NCBI GenBank assembly: GCA_021776825.1
Contig: JAJFFG010000129.1
Span: 1 to 64,000 of the forward strand
Reading direction: 5' to 3'
Origin: Planctomycetota bacterium
GTDB taxonomy: Bacteria; Planctomycetota; JAJSAM01; JAJVHW01
Length of the DNA stretch: 64,000 nucleotides
The position numbers and the translations under genes were made by a program. The notes under the pieces were generated by a model that worked only from the letters and a program-made list of their open reading frames with translations, made no database searches and had not been told where the DNA came from. Positions within the stretch are counted from its first letter, which is position 1. Each line of letters begins with the position of its first letter. Shown here piece after piece: positions 55,110 to 63,427 of this stretch.

Positions 55110-56341
55110 CACGCGAGCTCCACGTGCACGTTACCCACGAGTTCGCTCAGTGCGGCGTGCACCCGCGCGGTCTCGCGGTGACGGACGATGGCGTAGCCCT
55201 CGCCCTCGTAGCCCTTGTGCTTCGGACCACCCGGCCGCGGCAGTTGACGCTCCACGACCTCGACACCCAGTTTGGTGAGCGCCGTCTGCGCCTTGTCGAG
55301 TCCCCGCACGTCGGCGACGCGACCGTCGCCACGCCCGCGGAAGAACGCGATGCCGCACGCGTACTGGCGCTCCGGGATCTCGAACTCCTTGCGGGTCACG
55401 AGACGCGCCCACGCGGCGTAGAAGTCGAAGTCGTGCGCGTACGAGTGCAACGTGCAGATCTGCGAGCCCGGCGGGCGCATGGCGACCTCGGAGATCGCAA
55501 TCGAGCCGTCACGCCGCCGGAACCACTCCATGTGGGAGAGTCCCGTCTGCATGCCGAGCGCGGAGAGCGAGTGCGTGGCGACGCGGCGGATGTCGTCGTA
55601 GCGCGGGTGATCCACCTCGCGCGGCACGAGCACACACCACTGGAGAGAGGGGTTCGAGAGCACCTGCAACGGCGTCGGCAGGTAGTGACTGAGCGAGTGC
55701 CAGACAGGTCGACCGTCGATCGACATCGTCTCGAACGACTGCTCGTCGCCGACGACGAACTCCTCGATGACCATCTCGCGACCGAGTGCTGGGCGGAACG
55801 CTGCCATCGCTTCCCGCAGTTCTGCGGGATCGTCGACGCGGAACGTCGAGCGCGAACCGGCGCCGGCCGGCGGCTTGAGCACCAACGGGAACCCGACGCG
55901 CTCGGCGAACGCGAGGCCCTCGGCCGCCGACGAGAGCAGCGCGTGATGCGCGCACGGCACGCCGTTCTGGCGGAAGACGTCCTTCATGCGCGCCTTCTCG
56001 CGGAAGTTGCGCGCAGCCGCGCCGCCCATGCCCGGGATACCGAGCACCTCGCGGGCGTCCGCCACCGGGACCTGGAGTTCCTCGAGCGTCGCGACGATCT
56101 GTGTGATCGGTCCCATGTGCTCGGCCAACCCGCGGATGGCGGTCACGATCTGCTCCGTGTCGAAGCAGCTCCCCACTTGCCAGTGGCTCGCGAGCGAGTC
56201 GCGCAGCGTCGGGTGCACCTCGGCGTGCGACTGGTTGGTGATGAGCGCCATGCGCACACCGGGAACTGCGGCCACTGCACGAGCAAAGCGCAGGGTCGTC
56301 ATGAGCGCATACGGCGCCACGAACACAACGTTGTTCGACAT
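55109..56341 (-). CDS. ATP-grasp ligase-like protein 2
   Basis: A 410-residue paralogue of the downstream gene, overlapping it by one base (TGATG). It has the N-terminal VVFVAPYALMTTLRFARAVA, then REKARMKDVFRQNGVPCAHH, VLKPPAGAGSRSTFRV, MVIEEFVVGDEQSFE and the late metal-binding SIAISEVAMRPPGSQ. The two proteins share the order of all ATP-grasp elements and a GLSHMEWF/GFTHMEWF segment but are otherwise well diverged, so they may form a heterodimer or act in sequence. It is divergent from glgC across 143 bases, suggesting shared control with glycogen synthesis. Confidence 0.83.
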   Translation of the reverse strand: MSNNVVFVAPYALMTTLRFARAVAAVPGVRMALITNQSHAEVHPTLRDSLASHWQVGSCFDTEQIVTAIRGLAEHMGPITQIVATLEELQVPVADAREVLGIPGMGGAAARNFREKARMKDVFRQNGVPCAHHALLSSAAEGLAFAERVGFPLVLKPPAGAGSRSTFRVDDPAELREAMAAFRPALGREMVIEEFVVGDEQSFETMSIDGRPVWHSLSHYLPTPLQVLSNPSLQWCVLVPREVDHPRYDDIRRVATHSLSALGMQTGLSHMEWFRRRDGSIAISEVAMRPPGSQICTLHSYAHDFDFYAAWARLVTRKEFEIPERQYACGIAFFRGRGDGRVADVRGLDKAQTALTKLGVEVVERQLPRPGGPKHKGYEGEGYAIVRHRETARVHAALSELVGNVHVELA

Positions 56342-56484
56342 GCTGAGTCGTCCTCGAAACCGGGAGCGCTCGCGAGTCGGCCGGAATGGCCGTGGGAGCG
56401 GGGTTGGATGGACCCGGAAGGCGGGCCAGCGTAGCCTTCGGGCCGCAGCCCCACAGTTTCGTCGGGGCGTTCTGGGGAAGAATC

Positions 56485-57744
56485 ATGCGGCGTGTGGCGA
56501 CGGCGATCCTGGGCGGCGGACGCGGTGCGCGTCTGGCGCCACTCACGGGTGAGAGAGCCAAGCCAGCGGTGCCCTTGGGCGGGAAGTTCCGGCTGATCGA
56601 CGTCCCGATCAGCAACAGCCTCCACGCCGGGATCACGCAGATCTACGTGCTCACGCAGTACGCGAGCGCAACGCTCCATCGGCACATCGGCGAGACGTAC
56701 CGCTTCGACCACTTCGGGCCGGGGTTCGTCGACATCCTGGCCGCCGAACAGAGCCTCGAGAACCTGAACTGGTACCAAGGCACCGCCGACGCCGTCCGCC
56801 AGAACATGGCCTACCTCGTGGACCGCCGGCCGAGTGAGATCCTGATCCTCTCCGGCGACCAGCTCTACCTGATGGACCTGCGCGCGATGGTCGAGAGTCA
56901 TCGCGATGCGAAGGCCGATATCACCATCGCCGTGAAGCCGGTTCCGCGCTCGCAGGCGTCGGCGCTCGGCATCATGCGCGTCGACGACACGGGCCGCATC
57001 GTCGAGTTCGTGGAGAAGCCGCAGGACGACGCCGTGCTCGACGACCTGGCGCTCGACGCCAAGACGCTGGCGGCCCTGGGCTTCGACGCTCCCGCCGGCT
57101 CCCTGCTCGCGAGCATGGGGATCTACGTCTTCCGCACGGGCGTACTGCCGCAGGCGATGGAGGGCGAGGCGGACGACTTCGGGAAGGAGGTCATCCCCGG
57201 CAGCATCGACCGCTTCCACGTGCAAGCGTTCCCGCACCTCGACTACTGGGAAGACATCGGGACGATCCCCGCGTATCACGCGGCGAATCTCGCGCTGACC
57301 GACCCGCTGCCGCCGTTGAACCTCTACGACCCGGTGCGCCCGATCTACACACGCCCGCGCTTCTTGCCGGGGACGAAGCTCGAACGCTGCGAGGTCGAAC
57401 GGTCGGTGCTCTGCGAGGGCTCGTTCATCAAGGACGCGAGGGTGCAGCGCTCGATCATCGGCATCCGTGCCATCGTCCGCGAGCGATCGCGCATCCAGAG
57501 CTCGGTGATCATGGGCGCGCAGCACTACGAGGCGACGACAGTGCCCGGCGACGTGCCGCTCGGCATCGGGCGCGACTGCGACATCCGCAACGCCATCATC
57601 GATCTCGACGCGCGCATTGGCGACGGCGTCCAGTTCATCAACGAGGCCGGCGCGACCGAGGCCGATGGCGACGGCTGGTGCATTCGCGGCGGTGTGATCG
57701 TGGTCCCGCGCGGCGCGACGGTCGCTGCGGGCACGGTCGTTTAG
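56485..57744 (+). CDS. glgC: Glucose-1-phosphate adenylyltransferase
   Basis: A 419-residue ADP-glucose pyrophosphorylase, making the glucosyl donor for glycogen. ATG 56485 has GGGGAAG just upstream. It has the pyrophosphorylase loop ILGGGRGARLAPLTGERAKPAVP, FRLIDVPISNSLHAG, the ATP/sugar-site YQGTADAVRQN, SGDQLYLMD and VEKPQDD. A C-terminal left-handed beta-helix follows (VERSVLCEGSFIKDARVQRS, IGIRAIVRERSRIQSSVIMG). Size and motifs match GlgC. glgA begins 4 bases after its stop. Confidence 0.96.
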   Translation: MRRVATAILGGGRGARLAPLTGERAKPAVPLGGKFRLIDVPISNSLHAGITQIYVLTQYASATLHRHIGETYRFDHFGPGFVDILAAEQSLENLNWYQGTADAVRQNMAYLVDRRPSEILILSGDQLYLMDLRAMVESHRDAKADITIAVKPVPRSQASALGIMRVDDTGRIVEFVEKPQDDAVLDDLALDAKTLAALGFDAPAGSLLASMGIYVFRTGVLPQAMEGEADDFGKEVIPGSIDRFHVQAFPHLDYWEDIGTIPAYHAANLALTDPLPPLNLYDPVRPIYTRPRFLPGTKLERCEVERSVLCEGSFIKDARVQRSIIGIRAIVRERSRIQSSVIMGAQHYEATTVPGDVPLGIGRDCDIRNAIIDLDARIGDGVQFINEAGATEADGDGWCIRGGVIVVPRGATVAAGTVV

Positions 57745-57748
57745 CCCC

Positions 57749-59194
57749 ATGAAGATCTGCCTCATCTCCGCCGAGGTCGCTCCGTTCGCGAAGACGGGTG
57801 GCCTCGGCGACGTCGCCGCGGCCCTGGCGCGCGCGCTTGCCGCAGCCGGTCACGAGGTCCGCATCTTCCTCCCGCTGTACGGCAATCTGCGCACGGGCTG
57901 GGACACGATCGTCGGCGTGGACTTCCTGCGCGACATCCCGCTGCAGATGGGGCCGCACCACTACCGCTTCAGCATCCAGACCGCCCCGCTGCCGGGCGGA
58001 GGACCGTGGGTCTACTTCGTCGGGTGCCCGCCGCTCTACGCGCGTCCGTCCGTGTACTCGGCCGAGTGGGACGAGCCGTTGCGTCACGCGGCGCTCACGC
58101 GTGCAGCGCTGCTGTCCTGCCAGCGAATGGGCTTCGCGCCGGACATCCTGCACGTCAACGACTGGCATGCCGGCCTGGCGCCACTCCTGCTGAAGACCGA
58201 GTTCGGATGGGACAGACTCTTCGCCCGCACGAAGTCGGTGCTGACGATCCACAACCTCGCGTATCAGGGCGTGGTGCCGTGGAAGTACGTGCGCGAGATC
58301 GGTCTCGAGGGCTCGGCCGCGCAACTCGCTGGGAGCGCGGGAGCGGGACGCTTCGGCTTCCTCGAGACAGGCCTCGTTCACGCCAACGCCGTCACGACCG
58401 TCAGCCGCACGTACGCCCGGGAGATCCAGACGCCGGCACAGGGCTTTGGTCTGGATGGACTGCTGCGACGCATGGGCGGCAAGCTGCTCGGCATCCCGAA
58501 CGGCGTCGACACGCAGGAGTGGTCGCCGGTCGACGACGCGAAGATCCCGGCCGCCTACACCGCCGACGACCTCTCCGGCAAGGCGATCTGCAAGGAGAAG
58601 CTCCTCGAGGAGGCCGGCTTGACCCCGGCGGACGGCGCGCCGGTCATCGGCATCGTCTCGCGCATGAGCTCGCAGAAGGGGTTCGAGCTCTGTTTCCGCG
58701 CGCTCCCCCGCCTCCTCGACGAGGAGGATCTGCGCATCGTCGTGCTGGGCTCCGGCGACCCGCGACTCGAGGGCTTCTTCGACGGCCTGCAGCGCCGCTA
58801 CCCCGAGCGCGTGCGCTTCGCGAACCGCTACGACGACGCCCTCGCGCATCGCATCGAGGCCGGCTCCGACATGTTCCTCATGCCGTCGAAGTTCGAGCCC
58901 TGCGGCCTGAACCAGATGTACAGCCTGCTCTACGGCACCGTCCCGATCGTGCACCGCACCGGCGGCCTCGCCGACACCGTCTCGATCTACGATCCGGAGA
59001 CGGGCGAGGGGACAGGCATCGTCTTCGACCACTTCACCGAGGCCGGTCTCGACTGGGCGCTCCGCGGCGCGCTGAAGCTCTGGAAGCAGCCCGAGCACTG
59101 GAAGCGCATGCAGCAGAACGGCATGGCCCAGGACTTCAGCTGGACGCAGCGCGTGAAGGAGTACGAGGCGCTCTACGGCCTCCTCACGGGTTGA
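57749..59194 (+). CDS. glgA: Glycogen synthase (ADP-glucose type)
   Basis: A 481-residue GT5 enzyme that elongates alpha-1,4-glucan from ADP-glucose. It has the N-terminal donor loop ISAEVAPFAKTGGLGDVAAAL (KTGGLGDV at residues 15-22), then HVNDWHAGLAPLLL, TIHNLAYQGV, TTVSRTYAREI and IPNGVDTQEWSP. The C-terminal domain has GIVSRMSSQKGFEL and MPSKFEPCGLNQMYSLLYGT (catalytic Glu region). It forms an operon with glgC. No branching enzyme or phosphorylase gene is within the window. Confidence 0.96.
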   Translation: MKICLISAEVAPFAKTGGLGDVAAALARALAAAGHEVRIFLPLYGNLRTGWDTIVGVDFLRDIPLQMGPHHYRFSIQTAPLPGGGPWVYFVGCPPLYARPSVYSAEWDEPLRHAALTRAALLSCQRMGFAPDILHVNDWHAGLAPLLLKTEFGWDRLFARTKSVLTIHNLAYQGVVPWKYVREIGLEGSAAQLAGSAGAGRFGFLETGLVHANAVTTVSRTYAREIQTPAQGFGLDGLLRRMGGKLLGIPNGVDTQEWSPVDDAKIPAAYTADDLSGKAICKEKLLEEAGLTPADGAPVIGIVSRMSSQKGFELCFRALPRLLDEEDLRIVVLGSGDPRLEGFFDGLQRRYPERVRFANRYDDALAHRIEAGSDMFLMPSKFEPCGLNQMYSLLYGTVPIVHRTGGLADTVSIYDPETGEGTGIVFDHFTEAGLDWALRGALKLWKQPEHWKRMQQNGMAQDFSWTQRVKEYEALYGLLTG

Positions 59195-59242
59195 CCCGCA
59201 TCGTTCACGACGGGCGTCGCCCCGGCCACCGATACTGGCGGC

Positions 59243-59506
59243 ATGTCGCGAGACGAGAGCCCGCCGCTGCGCCCCGCGCCCGGACCGCGCGCACTGGACA
59301 TCACGATCTACGTTGCCGCAGCGGTCGTCTTCGGGATCTGCTTCTACGCGTTCCTGCTCGGCAGCGAGATCCTCGACAGCGACTTCAAGAGCGACCCCAT
59401 CGCGTGGTACTTCCTCGCGAAGGGCGTCTTCTGCTCGCTCTCGCTGATCCTCAGCGTCCGCGTGCTGCGTGCCGTGGAGCGTCTGTTCCGGGCGACGCCC
59501 TCGTGA
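59243..59506 (+). CDS. Small two-helix membrane protein
   Basis: An 87-residue protein with a Pro/Arg-rich start and two membrane helices: TIYVAAAVVFGICFYAFLLG (about residues 21-40) and YFLAKGVFCSLSLILSV (about 56-73). Between them is an acidic loop, EILDSDFKSD. It ends in a short basic tail. It lies 48 bases after glgA on the same strand and may be cotranscribed. No family recognised. Confidence 0.6.
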   Translation: MSRDESPPLRPAPGPRALDITIYVAAAVVFGICFYAFLLGSEILDSDFKSDPIAWYFLAKGVFCSLSLILSVRVLRAVERLFRATPS

Positions 59507-59516
59507 ACGCTCCGAG

Positions 59517-61097
59517 CTACTCGTCCTTCGGTACCGGGACCTCGACGTCTACGAACGAGGCGAACAGCAGACGCGCATCGGCGTCGCGCGCGTAGTGGGC
59601 GACCAGCGCCGGGACGTCTGCGCGAACCTTCAACGTCAGCGGCGTCGTGGACCCGTTCAACGTGACCGAGACCGTTGCCGCGTCGCCGACGTCCTGTGGA
59701 CTCAGGTGGAGCCGGAGGCGGCGGACGCCGTGCGTCTCGACCGAGAAGCGGAGCCCATCCCTCGCGACACGCGTCCACGCAGTCGGTGCGTCCCGGCCGT
59801 AAATGGGCCGTGGCGTGAATGCCGGGATCCTCGCCTTCAGCGTCGCCGGCTCCTCGCGCGCCACGCCGACCGCGATGCCCTCGCCGTGGGACTTCGCACC
59901 GAGGGCTCCGCGGAGCACGGGGTAGTTCGGGATGGAGACGCCGTCGATCATCACGATCACGTCGCCGGCCGTCAGTCCCATCTCCTCCCCGAGTGAGCCG
60001 TCCTTCACACCCTGCACCTTGACTCCGGCGCCCTTGAACGTCGTGTCCACGCTGAAACCGAGGCGCACGCGCCCGGGGCGCGACATCACGTTCACGTCGT
60101 CCGGGAGTTCGGACTCACCGACACCCGACCCGAGTTCGAGCACCTCGAGCCACGCGGCGCGCCCGAGCTCCGGCGTGGCCGTCCACCATTCGACCGACGC
60201 CGACGGCCCGCGCTCGGCCGTCATGATGAAGTTCGCAAACGCCATCTGCTGGTCGTCGGCGTAGGACGGCGAGTGCCCGCCGAACGGGTACGAGACGAGG
60301 TGCACGGGCGCATCGAGATCGAAGAGTTTCTGCACATGCGGCAGGACCGTCTTACCGGCGTAGAGCTGATCGTCCTGAGTCATCGCGACGAACAGCGGAA
60401 CACGCGCGGCGTTCTGCAGATACAGCTGCTTGCGCGAGGCCATCACCGCGATCGCCGGGTGGCCGTTCATCGGCATGAACGCGGCGAACGGATCCGGCGC
60501 CGCCATCGCAAGGTAGTAGCTGCCCGAACCCCCATCCGAGAATCCGGTGCCGATGATGCGGTCGTCGTCGATCGGCGCGAATCGCTTGGCGTCGCGGATC
60601 GTGGCGCGCACGTGTCGCACGCCGGCGTCGCTCCACCACGCACAGTCACGCCGGCCGAGCGGTAGCGCGACGACGAACCCGAACTCGTCCGCCGTCTCGG
60701 TCCACGCTCCTCGGGACCGCGCGAAGCGCTCCGCGTCGATGAACTCGGGCCGGTTGACCCCACCGTGCATGTCCACAAGCAACGGCACGGGCACCTCGTC
60801 GTCGATCGCAAGCTCCGGCACGTAGAGGTGGTACGGCCGCGCGACGCCCTCGGTATCGACGGCCGACCGCACGGACCAACCCGCCGTCACCTCCGGCGGC
60901 GGCAATCCACCGTCGAGCGCTTCCGCGATGGCCGTCGCCGACGGCTCGAACCCCATCACGTCGGCGATCGCCGCAGCGCGTCCCTCCGGACCTGAGGCGC
61001 GCAGCCGAGCGAGAGCCTCGGCAAGCGAGTCCTCGGCGAGTGCCGGCGAGACGATGGCGCTCAGCGCGAGCGCGGCGATGAACGAACGACGTGACAT
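59517..61097 (-). CDS. Exported alpha/beta-hydrolase (esterase-like) with PDZ domain
   Basis: A 526-residue protein; ATG 61097 has GGAGG at 5 bases and opens a signal peptide with a twin-Arg-like start (MSRRSFIAALALSAIVSPALA). The hydrolase domain (about 75-315) resembles PHB-depolymerase/feruloyl-esterase types: VPLLVDMHGG (oxyanion loop), nucleophile Ser in GTGFSDGGSGSYYLAM, Asp in MTQDDQLYAG and His in PFGGHSPSYADD. A PDZ domain (about 350-430; GVKVQGVKDGSLGEEMGL, DVIVMIDGVSI) and a beta-rich C-terminal part follow. The combination with PDZ is unusual for an esterase. It is on the same strand as the esterase at 61135, 37 bases downstream of it. Confidence 0.78.
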   Translation of the reverse strand: MSRRSFIAALALSAIVSPALAEDSLAEALARLRASGPEGRAAAIADVMGFEPSATAIAEALDGGLPPPEVTAGWSVRSAVDTEGVARPYHLYVPELAIDDEVPVPLLVDMHGGVNRPEFIDAERFARSRGAWTETADEFGFVVALPLGRRDCAWWSDAGVRHVRATIRDAKRFAPIDDDRIIGTGFSDGGSGSYYLAMAAPDPFAAFMPMNGHPAIAVMASRKQLYLQNAARVPLFVAMTQDDQLYAGKTVLPHVQKLFDLDAPVHLVSYPFGGHSPSYADDQQMAFANFIMTAERGPSASVEWWTATPELGRAAWLEVLELGSGVGESELPDDVNVMSRPGRVRLGFSVDTTFKGAGVKVQGVKDGSLGEEMGLTAGDVIVMIDGVSIPNYPVLRGALGAKSHGEGIAVGVAREEPATLKARIPAFTPRPIYGRDAPTAWTRVARDGLRFSVETHGVRRLRLHLSPQDVGDAATVSVTLNGSTTPLTLKVRADVPALVAHYARDADARLLFASFVDVEVPVPKDE

Positions 61098-61134
61098 ACG
61101 CACCTCCAGAGTCGGAGGCCGCACGGTACCGCGC

Positions 61135-61884
61135 CTACTTCGTCAGCAGGTCGAGGTACTTCGGGAGCATCTCGCGCCAGGTCGGCCAGTTGTGGTCGTA
61201 GTCCTCGCCCCACGCGTCGACGCGGTTCGGGACGCCCTGCGCTCCGAGCACTCGGGCCAGGCGCCAGGACTGGGCCGGCTCCTCCCACGGACCCTCACCG
61301 GTCGGGATCATGACCATGCGCTTCTGCAACTGCTCGAGCTGAGCGCTGCCCTTCTTCAGGCGCGGGATGAAGTGCATCGGCGACGAGAAGTAGAAGTCGA
61401 GCGGGTACGGCGGGTCGAGCCACTTGGTCAGGTCGAAGGTGCCGCTCATCGCGACGGCGGCCTTGAAGACGTCGGGGTGACGGCAGAGCGCCGCGACGGC
61501 GTTGAACGCGCCGATCGACGCACCCGCCGTGATGATCTCGATGTCCTCGCTCTCGCAGTCCTGACGGATCCACGGGACCATCTCGCTGCGGAGGAAACGG
61601 TCGTACGTGCACTGCGCCGTCGCGAACGAGGCGGTCGTCCGCCCCTCGGCGGAGAGGGCGCGTCCGCCCACGCTGTCGCACGAGTAGACCTTGATCCGGC
61701 CGGCCTCGATCAACGGGCGCAGCACATGGATCATCTTCATGCGCTCGCACTCTTCCCCGTCGCCACCGGCGGTCGGGAAGAGGAGCACGGGCGTGCCGAA
61801 GGCGCCCCACCGGGCGACGCGGATCGTCTCGCCGACATGGCGGGAGTCGAGCTCGATGGACAGCTTGTTGTCGCGGTTCGTCAT
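61135..61884 (-). CDS. Esterase-D/enterochelin-esterase-like hydrolase
   Basis: A 249-residue cytoplasmic-looking alpha/beta hydrolase. ATG 61884 has TAGGA 9 bases upstream; an ATG at 61893 is also in frame. It has VLLFPTAGGDGEE (oxyanion loop), the nucleophile in IITAGASIGAFNAVAAL and PTGEGPWEEP. The late histidine is in WGEDYDHNWPTWREMLPKYL. The Fes/esterase-D family acts on acyl, glucosyl or peptide esters. A second hydrolase of the same type at 63428 shares GASLGAVAAFW and GHCWDNWRDRL, so the locus holds a related pair on either side of an ATP-grasp gene. Confidence 0.82.
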   Translation of the reverse strand: MTNRDNKLSIELDSRHVGETIRVARWGAFGTPVLLFPTAGGDGEECERMKMIHVLRPLIEAGRIKVYSCDSVGGRALSAEGRTTASFATAQCTYDRFLRSEMVPWIRQDCESEDIEIITAGASIGAFNAVAALCRHPDVFKAAVAMSGTFDLTKWLDPPYPLDFYFSSPMHFIPRLKKGSAQLEQLQKRMVMIPTGEGPWEEPAQSWRLARVLGAQGVPNRVDAWGEDYDHNWPTWREMLPKYLDLLTK

Positions 61885-62150
61885 GGTCGTCATTCCTAGT
61901 CCGTACCTTTCATGAGGCTCGCGCGATCCGTGCCGTGCACGGCCGCGGGATCACGGGGTCGCCCGCATGCGGCGATCGCGTGGAACCGTCCGATGTCGCC
62001 CTGACCGAGGACAGAGCGTCGAGATCAAGGCGCGCCGACAACTGCGACGTCGTTCGGTCTCGGAGGAGGCGCAACGCCGAGATCGGCGGTCTGGACCGGT
62101 CAGGCGCGTGAGTGATCATGGAAGGTCCGGACTGGCTCCTTGGCGCGCCG

Positions 62151-63389
62151 CTACTGCGCGCCCTCCGTGTCACGCCAGCGCTGGATGGACTGCCAGAAGC
62201 GCTCCGTGAAGTCGTCGATCTCGTGATCGGGATAGAGAGACGCGACCTTGGTGCGCACTGCCTCGTGCGCGTGGTCGGAGCCGAAGTAGTCGTGCGCGAC
62301 CTCCGGCAGGTGCGCCAGGTGCGTGGCGCAGAACTCCTCGAAGCGATCTGTGTCGAGGCGCTCACGGGCGATGGCTGCATACCGGCGCAGCTTCACGTCG
62401 AACGGGGCGTCGTCCTCGTTGGCCTCGTAGTACGGGGTCCAGTCGAGGGTGCGGTGCATCGGTCGGTTCGTCGCCGCGACGAACAGCGACCAGCGCAGCT
62501 TCGCGAGCACCAGCCACGGGAAGTGGTAGTGCAGCGAGGTCACCTGCGAATCGGGGCAAGCGTTCGCGAAGTCGATCGGATGGAACACGCCGTCCTGGCG
62601 CAGCATCTCGCAGCTGTTGAAGTCCCAACCGAAGAACGTGTTGATGGTGAGCGTCATGTCGCGCAGCGTCTGCGCCTCGGTCTCGTCGACGGGTGCCGGC
62701 TGCTCCTGGTAGCGGCCGTGCAACGGCGCGTCCGGGTCGTACGAGACGACACGCACTTGCGGGCCGACACCGACGCAGCGCACGAAGGCGTCGTGCGGCA
62801 GGACGGCCTTCTGCAGGAACATCAGCCGTTGCCCGCTCGACTCGTAGGCGCGATGCAGCGCCGCGTCGTCGTCGATCTTCGTGACGCCGACCCACGCGCC
62901 GCCGTCGTACGGCTTCATGAACAGCGGGTAGCCGATCTTGCGGCCGACCTCGCCCAGGTCGAAGAGGCGCGCGTAGCGTTGCAGCGTGACCTTCAGGTCC
63001 TCCGTCCACGCGTAGTCCTTCGGCGGCAGCATCCACGTCTCGGGCACGGGAAAGCCGAGGCGCATCATCGCCGTGTACGTCGTCTGCTTCTCCATGGACT
63101 GCAGCGACCACGGGTTGTTCAGGACGTAGACGTCGTCCATCAGGACGGCCTTCTTGATCCACTCGCGCGACAGGTGATACCAGTGCGTCAGGCGGTCGAG
63201 GACGACGTCGTAGCGCGACGGCTGCGTCAGATCGAAGGGGTCGATCTGCAACCGACCGGTCTCGAACCGGACCGTCTCGTCCCCCATCGGCAGTGCGAGG
63301 TCGAGACGCTCGAGGATCGCTTCGAAGCACGCGGGCCAGCAAAGGTCCGCACCGAGCGAAAGGCCGATACGACGGGGGTTCTGGGGCAT
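62151..63389 (-). CDS. RimK/glutathione-synthetase-like ATP-grasp protein 3
   Basis: A 412-residue protein, not closely similar to ATP-grasp proteins 1 and 2. ATG 63389 is chosen at MPQNPRRIGLSLGADLCWP although its ribosome site is weak. An N-terminal domain contains YDVVLDRLTHWYHLSREWIK and YVLNNPWSLQSMEKQTTY (the hallmark pre-grasp segment naming a substrate). Next are GFPVPETWMLPPKDYAW, KIGYPLFMKPYDGGAWVGVT (ATP-binding Lys) and LQKAVLPHDAFVRCVGVG. The metal site is FNSCEMLRQDGVFHPIDFANACPD. Members ligate amino acids or peptides to carboxylates. It lies 38 bases after an esterase gene on the same strand. Confidence 0.8.
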   Translation of the reverse strand: MPQNPRRIGLSLGADLCWPACFEAILERLDLALPMGDETVRFETGRLQIDPFDLTQPSRYDVVLDRLTHWYHLSREWIKKAVLMDDVYVLNNPWSLQSMEKQTTYTAMMRLGFPVPETWMLPPKDYAWTEDLKVTLQRYARLFDLGEVGRKIGYPLFMKPYDGGAWVGVTKIDDDAALHRAYESSGQRLMFLQKAVLPHDAFVRCVGVGPQVRVVSYDPDAPLHGRYQEQPAPVDETEAQTLRDMTLTINTFFGWDFNSCEMLRQDGVFHPIDFANACPDSQVTSLHYHFPWLVLAKLRWSLFVAATNRPMHRTLDWTPYYEANEDDAPFDVKLRRYAAIARERLDTDRFEEFCATHLAHLPEVAHDYFGSDHAHEAVRTKVASLYPDHEIDDFTERFWQSIQRWRDTEGAQ

Positions 63390-63427
63390 CGTTGGAGTAC
63401 TCGCAGGGGTTTCTTGCGAAGAATCCC

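Noticed and set aside
61885..62150. Extra small gene between the esterase and ATP-grasp gene 3
   Set aside because: Only Arg/Ser/Pro-rich frames with no ribosome site are present. A 12-bp palindrome near 61933 is too short to interpret.
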